Notes: generated by a model not told the origin, from the sequence alone. A stretch of 64,000 nt of DNA from Acidianus brierleyi (GCF_003201835.2 NZ_CP029289.2:744001-808000); one strand, 5' to 3'. Counted from the stretch's first letter, positions 25,098 to 33,584 are shown. Program-made: numbers and translations.

Positions 25098-25470
25098 TAC
25101 CCTTCACCCATGTTAAGATTTTCTTACCACAATTCAAACAAGACATTGCATCGTCTTTACTATAATAATCTACTGGAGCACCTTGATCGTATGCGTCAGG
25201 GTAGCGAGATGGAATATAATTCTTATCGAGTTCTTGTGCACATTTTAATACCTCTTCTGGAACAGAAATAGATAAAGATTGTAAAAGAAAAGTAATAGAA
25301 TGTCCTCTCATTTCTTTATGAAAATAATTTAACAAAGATTTAACAGATTTTTCTGCAACTTGCTGCGCTTCATAGCAAGTTTCTTCATAAAGTCCATTCT
25401 CAAAGTTAATTTCTGCAGACTTAAGGTTTCTCTCTGCTTGTCTTAGCCAATCATAATATCTGCTTACCAC
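25078..25470 (-). CDS. HEPN domain protein (toxin)
   Basis: A 130-residue HEPN protein with DWLRQAERNLKSAEINF as first helix, CYEAQQVAEKSVKSLL as second, a RGHSITFLL segment and the conserved PSRYPDAYDQG motif. It is the first gene of a two-gene operon with the MNT gene. It lies beside a TnpB element and a truncated permease, so this is an accessory region. Confidence 0.8.
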   Translation of the reverse strand: MVSRYYDWLRQAERNLKSAEINFENGLYEETCYEAQQVAEKSVKSLLNYFHKEMRGHSITFLLQSLSISVPEEVLKCAQELDKNYIPSRYPDAYDQGAPVDYYSKDDAMSCLNCGKKILTWVKGIVGATV

Positions 25471-25855
25471 TAGATAATATCATAACTTGAGAGATTATTA
25501 AGTTAATACAGAGAAGCTCTTAACACTTCTGTGCAGAACTCGATTATATAGTGTTCTTATTTCCTTAGTCTAAACTTCTCTGCTCTAAATGTAAAGAAGT
25601 CATTTTATGATGTAGTTCGTAAGCTCTTGAAAGAAGTTTTACCTGACTTTGAGACTTGAAGAGAGTCTTTTGATTATTTCTAAATCTAATATGAATACTC
25701 TTAAATTAAAAACACAAAACGAATTATTAATTTTTAAATATACCTATATTCATTTTTTTATTCATTTTTTCCTTATTCAGTATACTGCTAAGTTTTACGT
25801 AAGAATTCTTCAGTATACTAAAAAAGTTTATTTGACTGAAGGAGAATATTCTCTA
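25471..25855. other. Gene-poor stretch with possible coding relics
   Basis: The frame around 25570-25655 reads SALNVKKSFYDVVRKLL and EVLPDFET before a stop, which looks like the tail of a lost protein that I cannot identify. Nothing else is supported here. The ORF that spans 25649-25969 is only meaningful from 25856 onward. Confidence 0.3.
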
Positions 25856-25969
25856 GTGGATGAAATAAAACAAGTCCTTTTAGATCGGAGAACTAGGTTA
25901 GAGAGAAAATTTGAAAAAGAAAAACTTATAGAAAGAGATACACTAAATCTAAAGAAATACCTAAATTAA
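25856..25969 (+). pseudogene. 5' fragment of an AAA_14-type ATPase gene
   Basis: From GTG 25856 the frame reads VDEIKQVLLDRRTRLERKF and LIERDTLNLKKYLN, then stops. This equals the first 37 residues of the intact ATPase at 15852-17063. After the stop, a few more matching codons (PNVLAIL) appear before the similarity ends. It is a truncated gene copy, the third relic of this family in the window. Confidence 0.65.
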
Positions 25970-26154
25970 CCTAACGTATTAGCAATACTTTTAGAAGATC
26001 AAGAAAATTAAAATAAAACACTTAGGCTATTGGAAAGCTTTTAGTTAAACTAGCTAAAATACACATTAATTATATCCCTTTCCTATTCTCTATACTTATT
26101 GAATTGATTTTTTAACTAAAATAAAAGATTTATTAAACTATTTTAAGAAAAGTT

Positions 26155-26190
26155 TTTATACCTTAAAGTAATATTTAGGGTGACCCTAAA
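26155..26190 (+). promoter_or_regulatory. TATA box and palindromic operator of the NifU-like/DsrE operon
   Basis: TTTATA at 26155-26160 predicts transcription starting close to 26185. At 26174-26190 lies a perfect dyad, TTTAGGG-TGA-CCCTAAA, ending on the A of the start codon ATG. A dyad covering both the start site of transcription and the start codon of a leaderless gene is the normal place for a repressor. The regulator is not identified. Confidence 0.6.
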
Positions 26191-26543
26191 TGAAAAAATT
26201 TGATGATTGTTGTAATCCAAAAAGAGAATCAGCCTCAGATTTCCTAATGAGTCAAAAATATGTAGGAAGAAACCTAGAAGGATACAAATACGAAGTAATA
26301 AAAACACAAAAAGGTAATGTCCAAATATTTTGGAAAAAAGAAGGAGAAAAAATTGATTTAAGATACTATTCTCCCTCCTGCTTTACTACAAAAATAGCTT
26401 TAGAAGCACTTTGCGAATGGATAAACAATGGTGAAGTGAAAAACGCTAAAGAAGCTATAGAAAAATTATCCAAAATTAAAGGATACAAAATAACAGAAGA
26501 TGTAAAAAATTTGGTTTATGAAATTTTTACGAGGGTTATTTAA
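26190..26543 (+). CDS. Small Cys-containing protein, NifU-like
   Basis: 117 residues. The N-terminus has a CCNPKRES motif; later YYSPSCFTTKIALEALCEW followed by NAKEAIEKL resembles the Cys-containing helix region of NifU/IscU-type iron-sulfur scaffolds. Overall similarity is weak and the cysteine count is low, so a sulfur-carrier or scaffold role is only suggested. It overlaps the DsrE-family gene by one base (TAATG), forming a two-gene operon under the palindromic operator. The leaderless start at 26190 is well supported by the TATA spacing. Confidence 0.55.
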   Translation: MKKFDDCCNPKRESASDFLMSQKYVGRNLEGYKYEVIKTQKGNVQIFWKKEGEKIDLRYYSPSCFTTKIALEALCEWINNGEVKNAKEAIEKLSKIKGYKITEDVKNLVYEIFTRVI

Positions 26544-26869
26544 TGAAGAAAGTAGCGTATATTGCGTTAACCAATTTAGCACAATATATCCTAGTGAATA
26601 TGGTAATTCCTCAATTAGAGGAAGGGAGACATAACGTAGAAGTTAAAGGAATATTCTTTGTTCATGATAACGTATACATGCTAACAAAGAATACTGACAC
26701 TGCTGAAAGATTGAGAAAACTTCATGAGAAAGGAATATATTTGCAAGCTTGCGACCAGTGTACTTATATGAGGAACTTAGCTAACTCCCTAATTGATGAA
26801 GCGAAGATAGGCTGTTTTCCAGATTTCTATTCCGCAGTAGGTGATGCAGACTTAATAATAACTATTTAG
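26543..26869 (+). CDS. DsrE family sulfur-relay-like protein
   Basis: 108 residues of the DsrE/DsrF-like fold: a first strand VAYIALTNLAQY, the FFVHDNVYMLTKN strand and the signature GIYLQACDQCTYMRNL with two cysteines that in relatives bind or pass on persulfide sulfur. It is the second gene of the operon and coupled by a one-base overlap. A role in sulfur trafficking fits its NifU-like partner and the sulfur-rich life of Sulfolobales, but is inferred. Confidence 0.7.
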   Translation: MKKVAYIALTNLAQYILVNMVIPQLEEGRHNVEVKGIFFVHDNVYMLTKNTDTAERLRKLHEKGIYLQACDQCTYMRNLANSLIDEAKIGCFPDFYSAVGDADLIITI

Positions 26870-27144
26870 TATCTAATAACTTTTTAGAATAATAGTTATA
26901 TTATGATTAAATTAATATTTAGAAAATAATTAAAATCAAATTAGAAAGTAATATGAACATATTTGTATATAGATAAATTGTTAAAAAGACAAATTAGAAA
27001 AATTATGTTAAAAATATTTACATTAATTATGGTTAAATTACTATGAAACGGCAGTTTCACAAGTTTCATTATAGAAAATTTTTAAAAGAGTTTTTATTGG
27101 GAAAAAGTGTTCTTTATAAGAAACTTCATTTTAACTTAATATCA

Positions 27145-27627
27145 ATGAATAAAAATATTTTAGTACCCCTCATAGTAGGGGTTCTAGTAGCTACAACTGC
27201 ACTAGCAGCAGAAGAGCTAACTGGATATCTAGCAAACCTACAGTTCAATGTAGAAAATAATCCATCTGAAGTATATACTGCTAATATAGATCTTGGCACT
27301 ATATATCCTAATGAGTTTAATAATTATACTGAATCCACTTCAATGACTATAAGACAGGCAGGCGTATATTCTATAACTGTTCTAAATAATTCTGTAATTC
27401 AAAACGTATTTACTTGGTTCAATATAACTATTAGTATACTAAATGGTACAGCACAAATGAAATATCATATAATAGACGGTAACGGTATAAATTATCCTAA
27501 TAACGTTACTATATACTTAAACCCTGGAACATATAATGTTGAAGTTAGTATTAGATACCAAGTATTACCATATCCAGAAACAATAAGCTATGATAATCCA
27601 ATACTGGCAGTATACTATCAATACTAA
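27145..27627 (+). CDS. Secreted beta-rich protein
   Basis: The open frame begins at 27043, but the natural start is ATG 27145, which gives MNKNILVPLIVGVLVATTAL as a clean signal peptide with cleavage after an Ala-rich site. The mature part (about 140 residues) is rich in Tyr, Asn, Thr and beta strands and has several NxT/NxS glycosylation sites (NYTES, NITIS, NGTAQ). I do not recognise the family. It is followed 130 bases later by a membrane-anchored winged-helix protein, and the two may form a surface protein/regulator unit. Confidence 0.6.
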   Translation: MNKNILVPLIVGVLVATTALAAEELTGYLANLQFNVENNPSEVYTANIDLGTIYPNEFNNYTESTSMTIRQAGVYSITVLNNSVIQNVFTWFNITISILNGTAQMKYHIIDGNGINYPNNVTIYLNPGTYNVEVSIRYQVLPYPETISYDNPILAVYYQY

Positions 27628-27758
27628 TTTTTTATCTACTTGAAGAATAATCTGGTAAATAATTCATAGTAAGAATTTTTTTATTAAAAATAAAATTCGA
27701 TATTTCATCAAGTTACTTGATACTAAAAAATAAATATTGAGAAATTTTAAAGTAGTGT

Positions 27759-28076
27759 ATGTTAGCACTGCTAATAGCCTTCGACGTCACATTAGGAGGA
27801 ATAGCTTTCCTAATTACTAAAGATTTAATGGAGAAGAGATCTAAAAAAGAAACAAAAGCTAATGACATAATAATAACAGAAGGACTTAATGAAAGAGATA
27901 ATAAAGTACTGGAAGCTATAAAAGAAGGAGCAAGAAATCTTTCAGAAGTAATAAAATATACAGGACTACCTAAATCTACAGCATATAGAGCAGTTCAAAA
28001 ACTAGTCAAAGAAGGATATATTACAATAAAAAGAGAAAATGGAGAAAACGTATATTTATTAAAAGAAAAATCATGA
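27759..28076 (+). CDS. Membrane-anchored winged-helix regulator
   Basis: 105 residues: a single N-terminal hydrophobic helix (MLALLIAFDVTLGGIAFLIT), a charged linker, then a winged helix-turn-helix (LEAIKEGARNLSEVIKYTG, then STAYRAVQKLVKEGYITIK). One-membrane-helix wHTH proteins are known in Sulfolobales as regulators, such as ArnR of the archaellum. The target could be the secreted protein gene upstream. Its 3' end overlaps the convergent gene by 6 bases. Confidence 0.65.
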   Translation: MLALLIAFDVTLGGIAFLITKDLMEKRSKKETKANDIIITEGLNERDNKVLEAIKEGARNLSEVIKYTGLPKSTAYRAVQKLVKEGYITIKRENGENVYLLKEKS

Positions 28077-29099
28077 AGCTATCTTTTCAGCCCTCATAAT
28101 CATAACTTCTGGATTAAATTCCCACTTTCCATTTTCATAATGCTCATAAGGAATTGAGGCAGTATAAATATGGTCCTTATCTGCAGGATGAATATTCACA
28201 GTTATATCATCGTCAAATTTCCTTCTAGCTTCAGATATGAACTCTAAATATTTTATTAGCGTGGAGTTTCTTCCACGTATATGACCAATATAACTATCGT
28301 CATCCAACTTAAATGCCGAATAAAATTCTGGAATTCTGGTAAGGTAATTTAAAACATCTTCATCCCTAAATTTCACTATTAACCTATAATCTGGAATTGT
28401 TAACATTACGATATAGGCTGATATAAGACCTTTACCTATAACGTGACTTTGATAATGTTTTAATGCCTCTTTAAATGGTATCTTAAGAAATGAAGATATG
28501 TCCTTTAATGAAAAATCAGTTCTTGCTTGTTTCTTTCCTAAAATTACTATATCGTAATAGTCAGGTTTAAAATCATCTGACAAATCAACTAGCTCAAAGG
28601 GAACTATCTCATTTTCTCCAATTCCTTCGAATTCTTTTAAATCATAGTTAAACTGAGAATAGTCAAAGGGATAAATTGAAATATCTTCTACTTTATTTAA
28701 CTCGTAATAATATATTAAACCTTGATCTATCAAATTCTCTAATACCCGGATAAAATTGACATTGGAATTATAGTATATTGATAAGTTCAAAACATTAGGT
28801 TTCAGTAAATCTCTCATTGCGTAATTCAAAGTACCGTCAAAGATATAATTAATATCTTTCAACGAAATATATTTTTTAAAATATAATGTTGCAACATATT
28901 TTTTCAAACCAAGTATACTTTCTCTAATGACGGGATAAGCTCTAAAGGTATACTTAGACTTTAATTCTGAAATGAGTTTTTGAGAATTTTTAATTCCAGA
29001 TATTGCTCCTATTATGGAAGGATTAAGATCACCAAATCGCTGAATGTAATAAAGAAGCTTTGAAAATTCATTTCTATATTGAAGCAATTGCACAGCCAA
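28071..29099 (-). CDS. Conserved-looking hypothetical, possibly a DNA-binding regulator
   Basis: 342 residues from a TTG start (29099). Two regions have winged-helix character: KLISELKSKYTFRAYPVI near residue 40 and FSLKDISSFLKIPFKEAL near residue 205. The rest alternates strands and helices without a motif I know. It resembles archaeal regulator-like proteins with repeated helix-turn-helix units, but I cannot name a family. It is convergent with the membrane-anchored regulator. Confidence 0.45.
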   Translation of the reverse strand: MAVQLLQYRNEFSKLLYYIQRFGDLNPSIIGAISGIKNSQKLISELKSKYTFRAYPVIRESILGLKKYVATLYFKKYISLKDINYIFDGTLNYAMRDLLKPNVLNLSIYYNSNVNFIRVLENLIDQGLIYYYELNKVEDISIYPFDYSQFNYDLKEFEGIGENEIVPFELVDLSDDFKPDYYDIVILGKKQARTDFSLKDISSFLKIPFKEALKHYQSHVIGKGLISAYIVMLTIPDYRLIVKFRDEDVLNYLTRIPEFYSAFKLDDDSYIGHIRGRNSTLIKYLEFISEARRKFDDDITVNIHPADKDHIYTASIPYEHYENGKWEFNPEVMIMRAEKIAS

Positions 29100-29149
29100 A
29101 ATTTGTTGAACATATTAAAAAACACTGTTATCCGATAATTGATAACTTT

Positions 29150-29287
29150 TCATACACCTTCGTACGCGTTACTTTCTTCTCCTGCATGAACTAAGACGTG
29201 TGACATTCCTAATGCTGCTAGAGCTAGTCCTGCTCCTATTATGCTTAACTTTATAAAGAGGTTTAATTTGATTGGTTCTAACATCAT
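29150..29287 (-). CDS. Small membrane protein (45 residues)
   Basis: An unbroken frame from ATG 29287 to TGA 29150, missed by length cut-offs. It encodes MMLEPIKLNLFIKL, a hydrophobic helix (SIIGAGLALAALGMS) and a short polar tail HAGEESNAYEGV. Composition, with a clean single helix and an acidic tail, is typical of a real small membrane protein. Function is unknown. The rest of the 29100-29556 gap is AT-rich and shows nothing else. Confidence 0.5.
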   Translation of the reverse strand: MMLEPIKLNLFIKLSIIGAGLALAALGMSHVLVHAGEESNAYEGV

Positions 29288-29556
29288 TTTTCTTCAAATA
29301 TATGACATGCTAAAGCAAAGAAAAGTTTTTTATAAGTATCATGAAAAAAATCTAAAATTCATAATTTTAAACTTTAAAACTTTTTAAATATCCCCCTTTT
29401 TCATGTGTAGTACTCTTAAAAATTTTTACTATACTTTTCAATTTTATGGACGGTATTATGATATTCCAATTATTATAAGACTTTCATTCCTCACTTTAAT
29501 TCCTTATTATCTTTATCAACGACATAAATATAAATAAATGCATGCAAGTTTAAAGT

Positions 29557-30339
29557 ATGAAACTATGTGGTAAGGAAGCAAGTCCAGTAGGTTTGGGGAC
29601 ATGGAAAATGGGTGGAGGATATTGGACTCCAGATTATTCTAAAGACGACTTATATGTTTCTATAATAAAATACGCTATCGAGAAGGGAATTAACGTTATA
29701 GATACTGCTGAAATGTACGGTGGAGGACACACTGAAGAATTAGTTGGGAGGGCAATAAAGGATTTTGATAGAGAGAAAATTATAATAATAACTAAGGTTT
29801 GGCCTTCACACTTAAAATTTCACGACGTTATAGAATCTGTAAAGGCGAGTTTAAAAAGGCTAAACAGTGAATATATTGATCTCTATTTAATTCATTGGCC
29901 TAATCCTGAAGTTGAAATTGAAGAGACAATGAGAGCTATGGAAAAACTTGTTAACGAAGGGATAGTAAGATGCGTTGGAGTTAGTAATTTTTCAGTTGAA
30001 TTAATGAAGGAGGCTCAGAGTTTTTACAAAATTGAGGCTAATGAAATAGAATATAATCTTCATCATTTAGAGCCTGAAAAGGACGTTATTCCGTATTGTG
30101 AAAGTAATGGAATTAAGGTTATAGCTTACTCTCCATTAGCTCAGGGAAGAGTACTCTCCGATAAAAGGGTAATAGATCTAGCTAAAAAATATGGAAGAAC
30201 CCCTGCACAGATAGCGTTAAATTACCTCATAAGGAGATCTATACCTATACCAAAAGCTTCTAAGCCTGAACATGTAGATGAAATAGTTTCTTCTTGGAAT
30301 TTTCAATTAGATAAAAAGGACATTGAAGCTCTTAAATGA
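29557..30339 (+). CDS. Aldo/keto reductase
   Basis: 260 residues, a complete TIM-barrel reductase of the NAD(P)H-dependent aldo/keto reductase superfamily. The catalytic tetrad is Asp49 and Tyr54 (NVIDTAEMYGGG), Lys80 (IITKVWP) and His113 (LYLIHWPNP). The cofactor-binding end carries IPIPKASKPEHVDE. It reduces sugar or other carbonyls in the cytoplasm; substrate not predictable. Monocistronic. Confidence 0.9.
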   Translation: MKLCGKEASPVGLGTWKMGGGYWTPDYSKDDLYVSIIKYAIEKGINVIDTAEMYGGGHTEELVGRAIKDFDREKIIIITKVWPSHLKFHDVIESVKASLKRLNSEYIDLYLIHWPNPEVEIEETMRAMEKLVNEGIVRCVGVSNFSVELMKEAQSFYKIEANEIEYNLHHLEPEKDVIPYCESNGIKVIAYSPLAQGRVLSDKRVIDLAKKYGRTPAQIALNYLIRRSIPIPKASKPEHVDEIVSSWNFQLDKKDIEALK

Positions 30340-30649
30340 ATGTTAATATTTTACTGTTGACATTTTTCCGATTTTGATTTAATAATTTATCTTTTAAAAT
30401 TGTTTGTAATATTTGGTTGTTATAAGTCATTACTACTTGGTCTATAGTAAAAAATCTGTAATTCAATTATATTTTGAGTACTAGTTATAGGAGAATTTGG
30501 TAGAATTATGTTAGTCCAAAATTTTATATTTTTATGTCAAAAATAAAGTGTTCTATATTTAACGAAATATTAGAAAAGTATTTTCTACGCGCAGAATCAT
30601 TAATGTATTTAAGGTAAAAATATCCTTAAAATACTGTAGATTTCTAATT
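30340..30649. other. Intergenic stretch without features
   Basis: About 310 bases between two genes that end towards each other. I see only AT-rich sequence with T-runs that could serve as terminators for both genes. Confidence 0.4.
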
Positions 30650-31525
30650 TTAATTCCCTTTAATTATTTCCGGATTCATTAGAAAGGCTATAACGAATAA
30701 TGATGTCGTTTCAGTATTAACGTTTCCTTGTGGCATTATAGTATTATTAATTACAGTGTAACCCGTGAAATATCCTCCTATTGGTGACTGTAAATGAGAT
30801 GCTACATTATACATTTCTTCTATATCTTTAAGGTATTTTAATGCAAAGGTTTCATTATGGGCGTAGATATATTTCCAAGCTATTATAGCTAAAGCTATTT
30901 TGTACGATGAGTATACTCCATTAAACGATTCGTCTACGAAACCGTATCCGTTCCAGAAATCTTTCATAGTAATTGAAAAGACTTTCATTGCAGTATAGTT
31001 ACCATTTTCCATAAGATAAATTGAATATAGGAATGATAAATCGGCGAATTCATACCATGAGAGGTATGACATAGATTTGTTAGTGAAGTTAGTTATGTAG
31101 ATGTTTTTCCAAATTTTATCATTTACTGGATCTCTAAAATTCCAAGAAAAATTATGAACACCAATAAGGACTAGATAAGGACTCAGTGTTAGATTTCCTT
31201 TAATGTTACTAAAGACAGGATAGGATAGATTAAGATATTTCAATGCTATTGAAGCTAATAAATTGTCGCTTTCTACAAAATAAGTATTGGCGTAAGGACA
31301 CTCCATGAATAGTTTCAGTGAAGAATTATACGTTACATAATAATAATTTTTAGCTAAATCTATTGAAATTGGAGGAGATATTTCATTATCTTGAGAATAT
31401 TGTAAAGTTGATGATTTATTAGAAGGCAGTGTTTCATTAACTTGTAAAGGATGTAAAGTTAATTCTACGTATACAACTGAAAGGATTAAAATGGAAATTA
31501 TTGCTATAACTATTTTCCTATCCAT
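30650..31525 (-). CDS. Secreted or membrane-anchored glycoprotein
   Basis: 291 residues with an N-terminal hydrophobic segment (residues 5-21, IVIAIISILILSVVYVE) acting as signal or anchor. The outside part has about ten NxS/NxT sequons and helical repeats such as IALAIIAWKYIYAHN and YNVASHLQSPIGGYFTGYT, which resemble the alpha/alpha toroid folds of some glycan-acting proteins. I cannot name a family. It may be a surface enzyme linked to sugar use, but no catalytic motif is certain. Confidence 0.5.
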   Translation of the reverse strand: MDRKIVIAIISILILSVVYVELTLHPLQVNETLPSNKSSTLQYSQDNEISPPISIDLAKNYYYVTYNSSLKLFMECPYANTYFVESDNLLASIALKYLNLSYPVFSNIKGNLTLSPYLVLIGVHNFSWNFRDPVNDKIWKNIYITNFTNKSMSYLSWYEFADLSFLYSIYLMENGNYTAMKVFSITMKDFWNGYGFVDESFNGVYSSYKIALAIIAWKYIYAHNETFALKYLKDIEEMYNVASHLQSPIGGYFTGYTVINNTIMPQGNVNTETTSLFVIAFLMNPEIIKGN

Positions 31526-31584
31526 AGAGATAAAAAGAGGATTAGAAATAAAAATTTTTCCAAGACTAATGGCTTAAATAAATG

Positions 31585-31631
31585 TTTATCTTAACAAGGG
31601 GTTCAAGGTGGAGGAAGACTCCATCCGTAAC
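31585..31631 (+). repeat. Left end of the IS605-like element, cut by a MITE
   Basis: TTTATCTTAACAAGG is followed directly by GGTTCAAGGTGG and GACTCCATCCGTAAC. This is exactly the sequence that copies A and B of the IS110 interrupt, here without an IS110. The second arm of the stem is missing because a MITE begins at 31632. It identifies the IS110 target. Confidence 0.65.
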
Positions 31632-31974
31632 GGTAGACCCAAAATCATTTTAAAAATACAAATTCAACATTAAACCTCATATTTTTTCTTCATAAGTAAA
31701 GGAACATACTTCATTATACTCATAATCAAGAGCATTAAGAATAATGTATTAAATAATCAATGTAAATAAAACAGATTCTATCATACGCATCTCATCATTT
31801 TCTAATATTATAATAATATTTCTCAGTTAATTGTGTGGAAATATAAAAAATCTAATATGGTACTTAGAAATTTATAAAAATTATCATATAATTATCTAAC
31901 TAATTACATTAAATCGTTACGAACCACTAATAACAAATAAAAATTATTTTTACTAATTAGATTTTGGGTCTACC
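31632..31974. mobile_element. MITE, copy 1 (about 340 bases)
   Basis: Terminal inverted repeats GGTAGACCCAAAATC and GATTTTGGGTCTACC bound an AT-rich interior with no gene. The interior is the reverse complement of copy 2 at 33247-33584. It inserted into the IS605-like left end. The parent transposase is not identified. Confidence 0.75.
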
Positions 31975-32205
31975 GTACTAGGCGTGGTCATCCTGCTAGG
32001 CGTAAGGCTGTGCGCGAGTTCAAGAAGTTGGGTTATGAACGTTGGCGTGATAGGAAGGGTTAGTTAAGGTGGTTGGTTGAGTCCTTGTTCTCTGCTGTTA
32101 AGCATTTGGTGAGTCTGTTAGGGCTACGAGTTTTGCTGGTCAAGTTGTTGAGGCTAAGCTAGTTTGGCTTATGCTTGGATGACATGGCCAACCTTGTTGT
32201 TGGTC
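31975..32205 (+). pseudogene. 3' fragment of an IS5-type transposase
   Basis: The frame reads RTRRGHPARRKAVREFKK, then RWLVESLFSAVKHL and, after a frame slip, ESVRATSFAGQVVEAKLVWL. This is the conserved C-terminal end of the DDE transposases of Sulfolobus IS5-family elements, with the final Glu in WLVESLFS. It has an internal stop and a frameshift and no N-terminal part. It begins exactly at the MITE border. The remainder to 32461 shows nothing. Confidence 0.65.
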
Positions 32206-32461
32206 GAGCTAAGGGAGTTGAGGTCAAGAAGTAGTATAGTAAAATCTTGGAAAGATCTATTATTTTCTACAGAAAGCATATTTTTGCTGTATCATTCTAA
32301 TGAAATATATTGAACGAACCCACAAAGCAAGCTGAACGTTAATATTTATTAAGGAGACTATTCATATCCTCTCTTATTAGTAGTCCTAGTAAGTTTCTAT
32401 CGTATAATTTCATTTTCGTCAATAGGAATTTTGATGAAAAATACTAATTAAACTGTATCAC

Positions 32462-32962
32462 TTATACTATTTTCTTTGATTCCATAAGCATTTCTTCTAT
32501 CTTCTTTAAAGAAACCTTAATGTCTTCTATGGAATACTTCCTCTCGTGAAATCCCCATACGTGCAAATCGTAACCTGCATTCCAGCCATCTAAAATCCAA
32601 TAACCAAGCTTTTTAGAAAGCGATTTACTTGCCTTACCTAGTAAGTAAGTATACCATCTTCCTTCTTTCAGGAATTCTTCATATTCCTCAGTCCTAAATT
32701 TTTCAGCTAAAGCTTTTACGATCTCTTCAGCAACCTTGTAAGCCTTTTCCGATGCTTGAACTGCATCACCTTTTTCTATGTAATCTTCACTCTCTTTCAT
32801 GTATTTTTCAGCTAAATTTATCCTTTCTTTACTGCTCTCCTCTGGATCTTCCTTACTCAAAATGTCGAGCAAGGCTTCTGTGACATTAATACCTTTTTTC
32901 TCCAATTTCTTAATTACCTCGTCTAGCGACATACTATTGTTTTCCATTTTTTGCTTCTTCAT
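32462..32962 (-). CDS. PaREP1 family protein
   Basis: 166 residues, helical and highly charged. The region from residue 50 (INLAEKYMKESEDYIEKGD, then AVQASEKAYKVAEEIVKALA) is the PaREP1/HEPN-like helix pair, and WYTYLLGKASKSLSKKLG and DGWNAGYDLHVWGFHE follow as in other members. An N-terminal 45-residue extension is extra. It lies between two inverted MITE copies and could be moved or inverted with them. Function unknown. Confidence 0.7.
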   Translation of the reverse strand: MKKQKMENNSMSLDEVIKKLEKKGINVTEALLDILSKEDPEESSKERINLAEKYMKESEDYIEKGDAVQASEKAYKVAEEIVKALAEKFRTEEYEEFLKEGRWYTYLLGKASKSLSKKLGYWILDGWNAGYDLHVWGFHERKYSIEDIKVSLKKIEEMLMESKKIV

Positions 32963-33044
32963 TATTAGCTTTTTCCATTAGTATTTAATGATTAGCTCAA
33001 AATTATACAAAAATTTTAGACTATCATAAAAAACTATGTAGTTT

Positions 33045-33242
33045 TTAGAATTCTCCGCAACTTCTATAAATGTCCCTAACAGCTCTTAAATCCCTTAATG
33101 CAATTTGAGGATCCATTGGAACTTCTTTATCTTGAATTATTGAATTAAGAAATCCCTTTATTTCTTCTTTTACTGCATTAATTTTTTCAGTCTTTACAAT
33201 TTCCTTTTTGCCTTCTATTTCAACTATTAAATCACCGTAAGG
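33045..33242 (-). pseudogene. Duplicated 3' end of the Gfo/Idh/MocA gene
   Basis: Codes for KPYGDLIVEIEGKKEIV through DLRAVRDIYRSCGEF, identical in protein to the last 65 residues of the dehydrogenase at 19921-20883, with two base differences in about 197. The similarity ends sharply at the stop on one side and at the MITE border on the other. The orientation is inverted. It is a recent partial duplication, not a gene. Confidence 0.85.
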
Positions 33243-33246
33243 TTTC

Positions 33247-33584
33247 GGTAGACCCAAAATCTTATTAGTAAAAATAATTTTTATTTGTTATTAGTTATTT
33301 ATGTGAATTTAATGTAATTAGATAATTGATTTTGCAATATTTTTTAGGGAATTTTTAAGTGTTATATTAGATCTTTTATTTTCTGAAAGTAAACTAAGAA
33401 ATATTATTATAATATTAGAAAATGATGAGATGCGTATGATAGAATCCGTTTTATTTACATTGATTATTTAATACATTGTTCTTAATGCTCCTGATTATAA
33501 GTATAATGAAATATGTTCCTTATGAAGAAAAAAATATGAGATTTAGTATTGAATTCATATTTGTAAAATGATTTTGGGTCTACT
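33247..33584. mobile_element. MITE, copy 2 (inverted relative to copy 1)
   Basis: Bounded by GGTAGACCCAAAATC and GATTTTGGGTCTACT, with an interior complementary to copy 1 along its length (for example AATTAGTAAAAATAATTTTT near one end). The pair encloses the transposase scrap, the PaREP1 gene and the dehydrogenase fragment. Confidence 0.75.

Noticed and set aside
25649..25855. Upstream half of a 106-codon ORF
   Set aside because: Low-complexity Phe/Ile/Lys-rich translation with no match; only the part from 25856 has homology, to the AAA_14 N-terminus.
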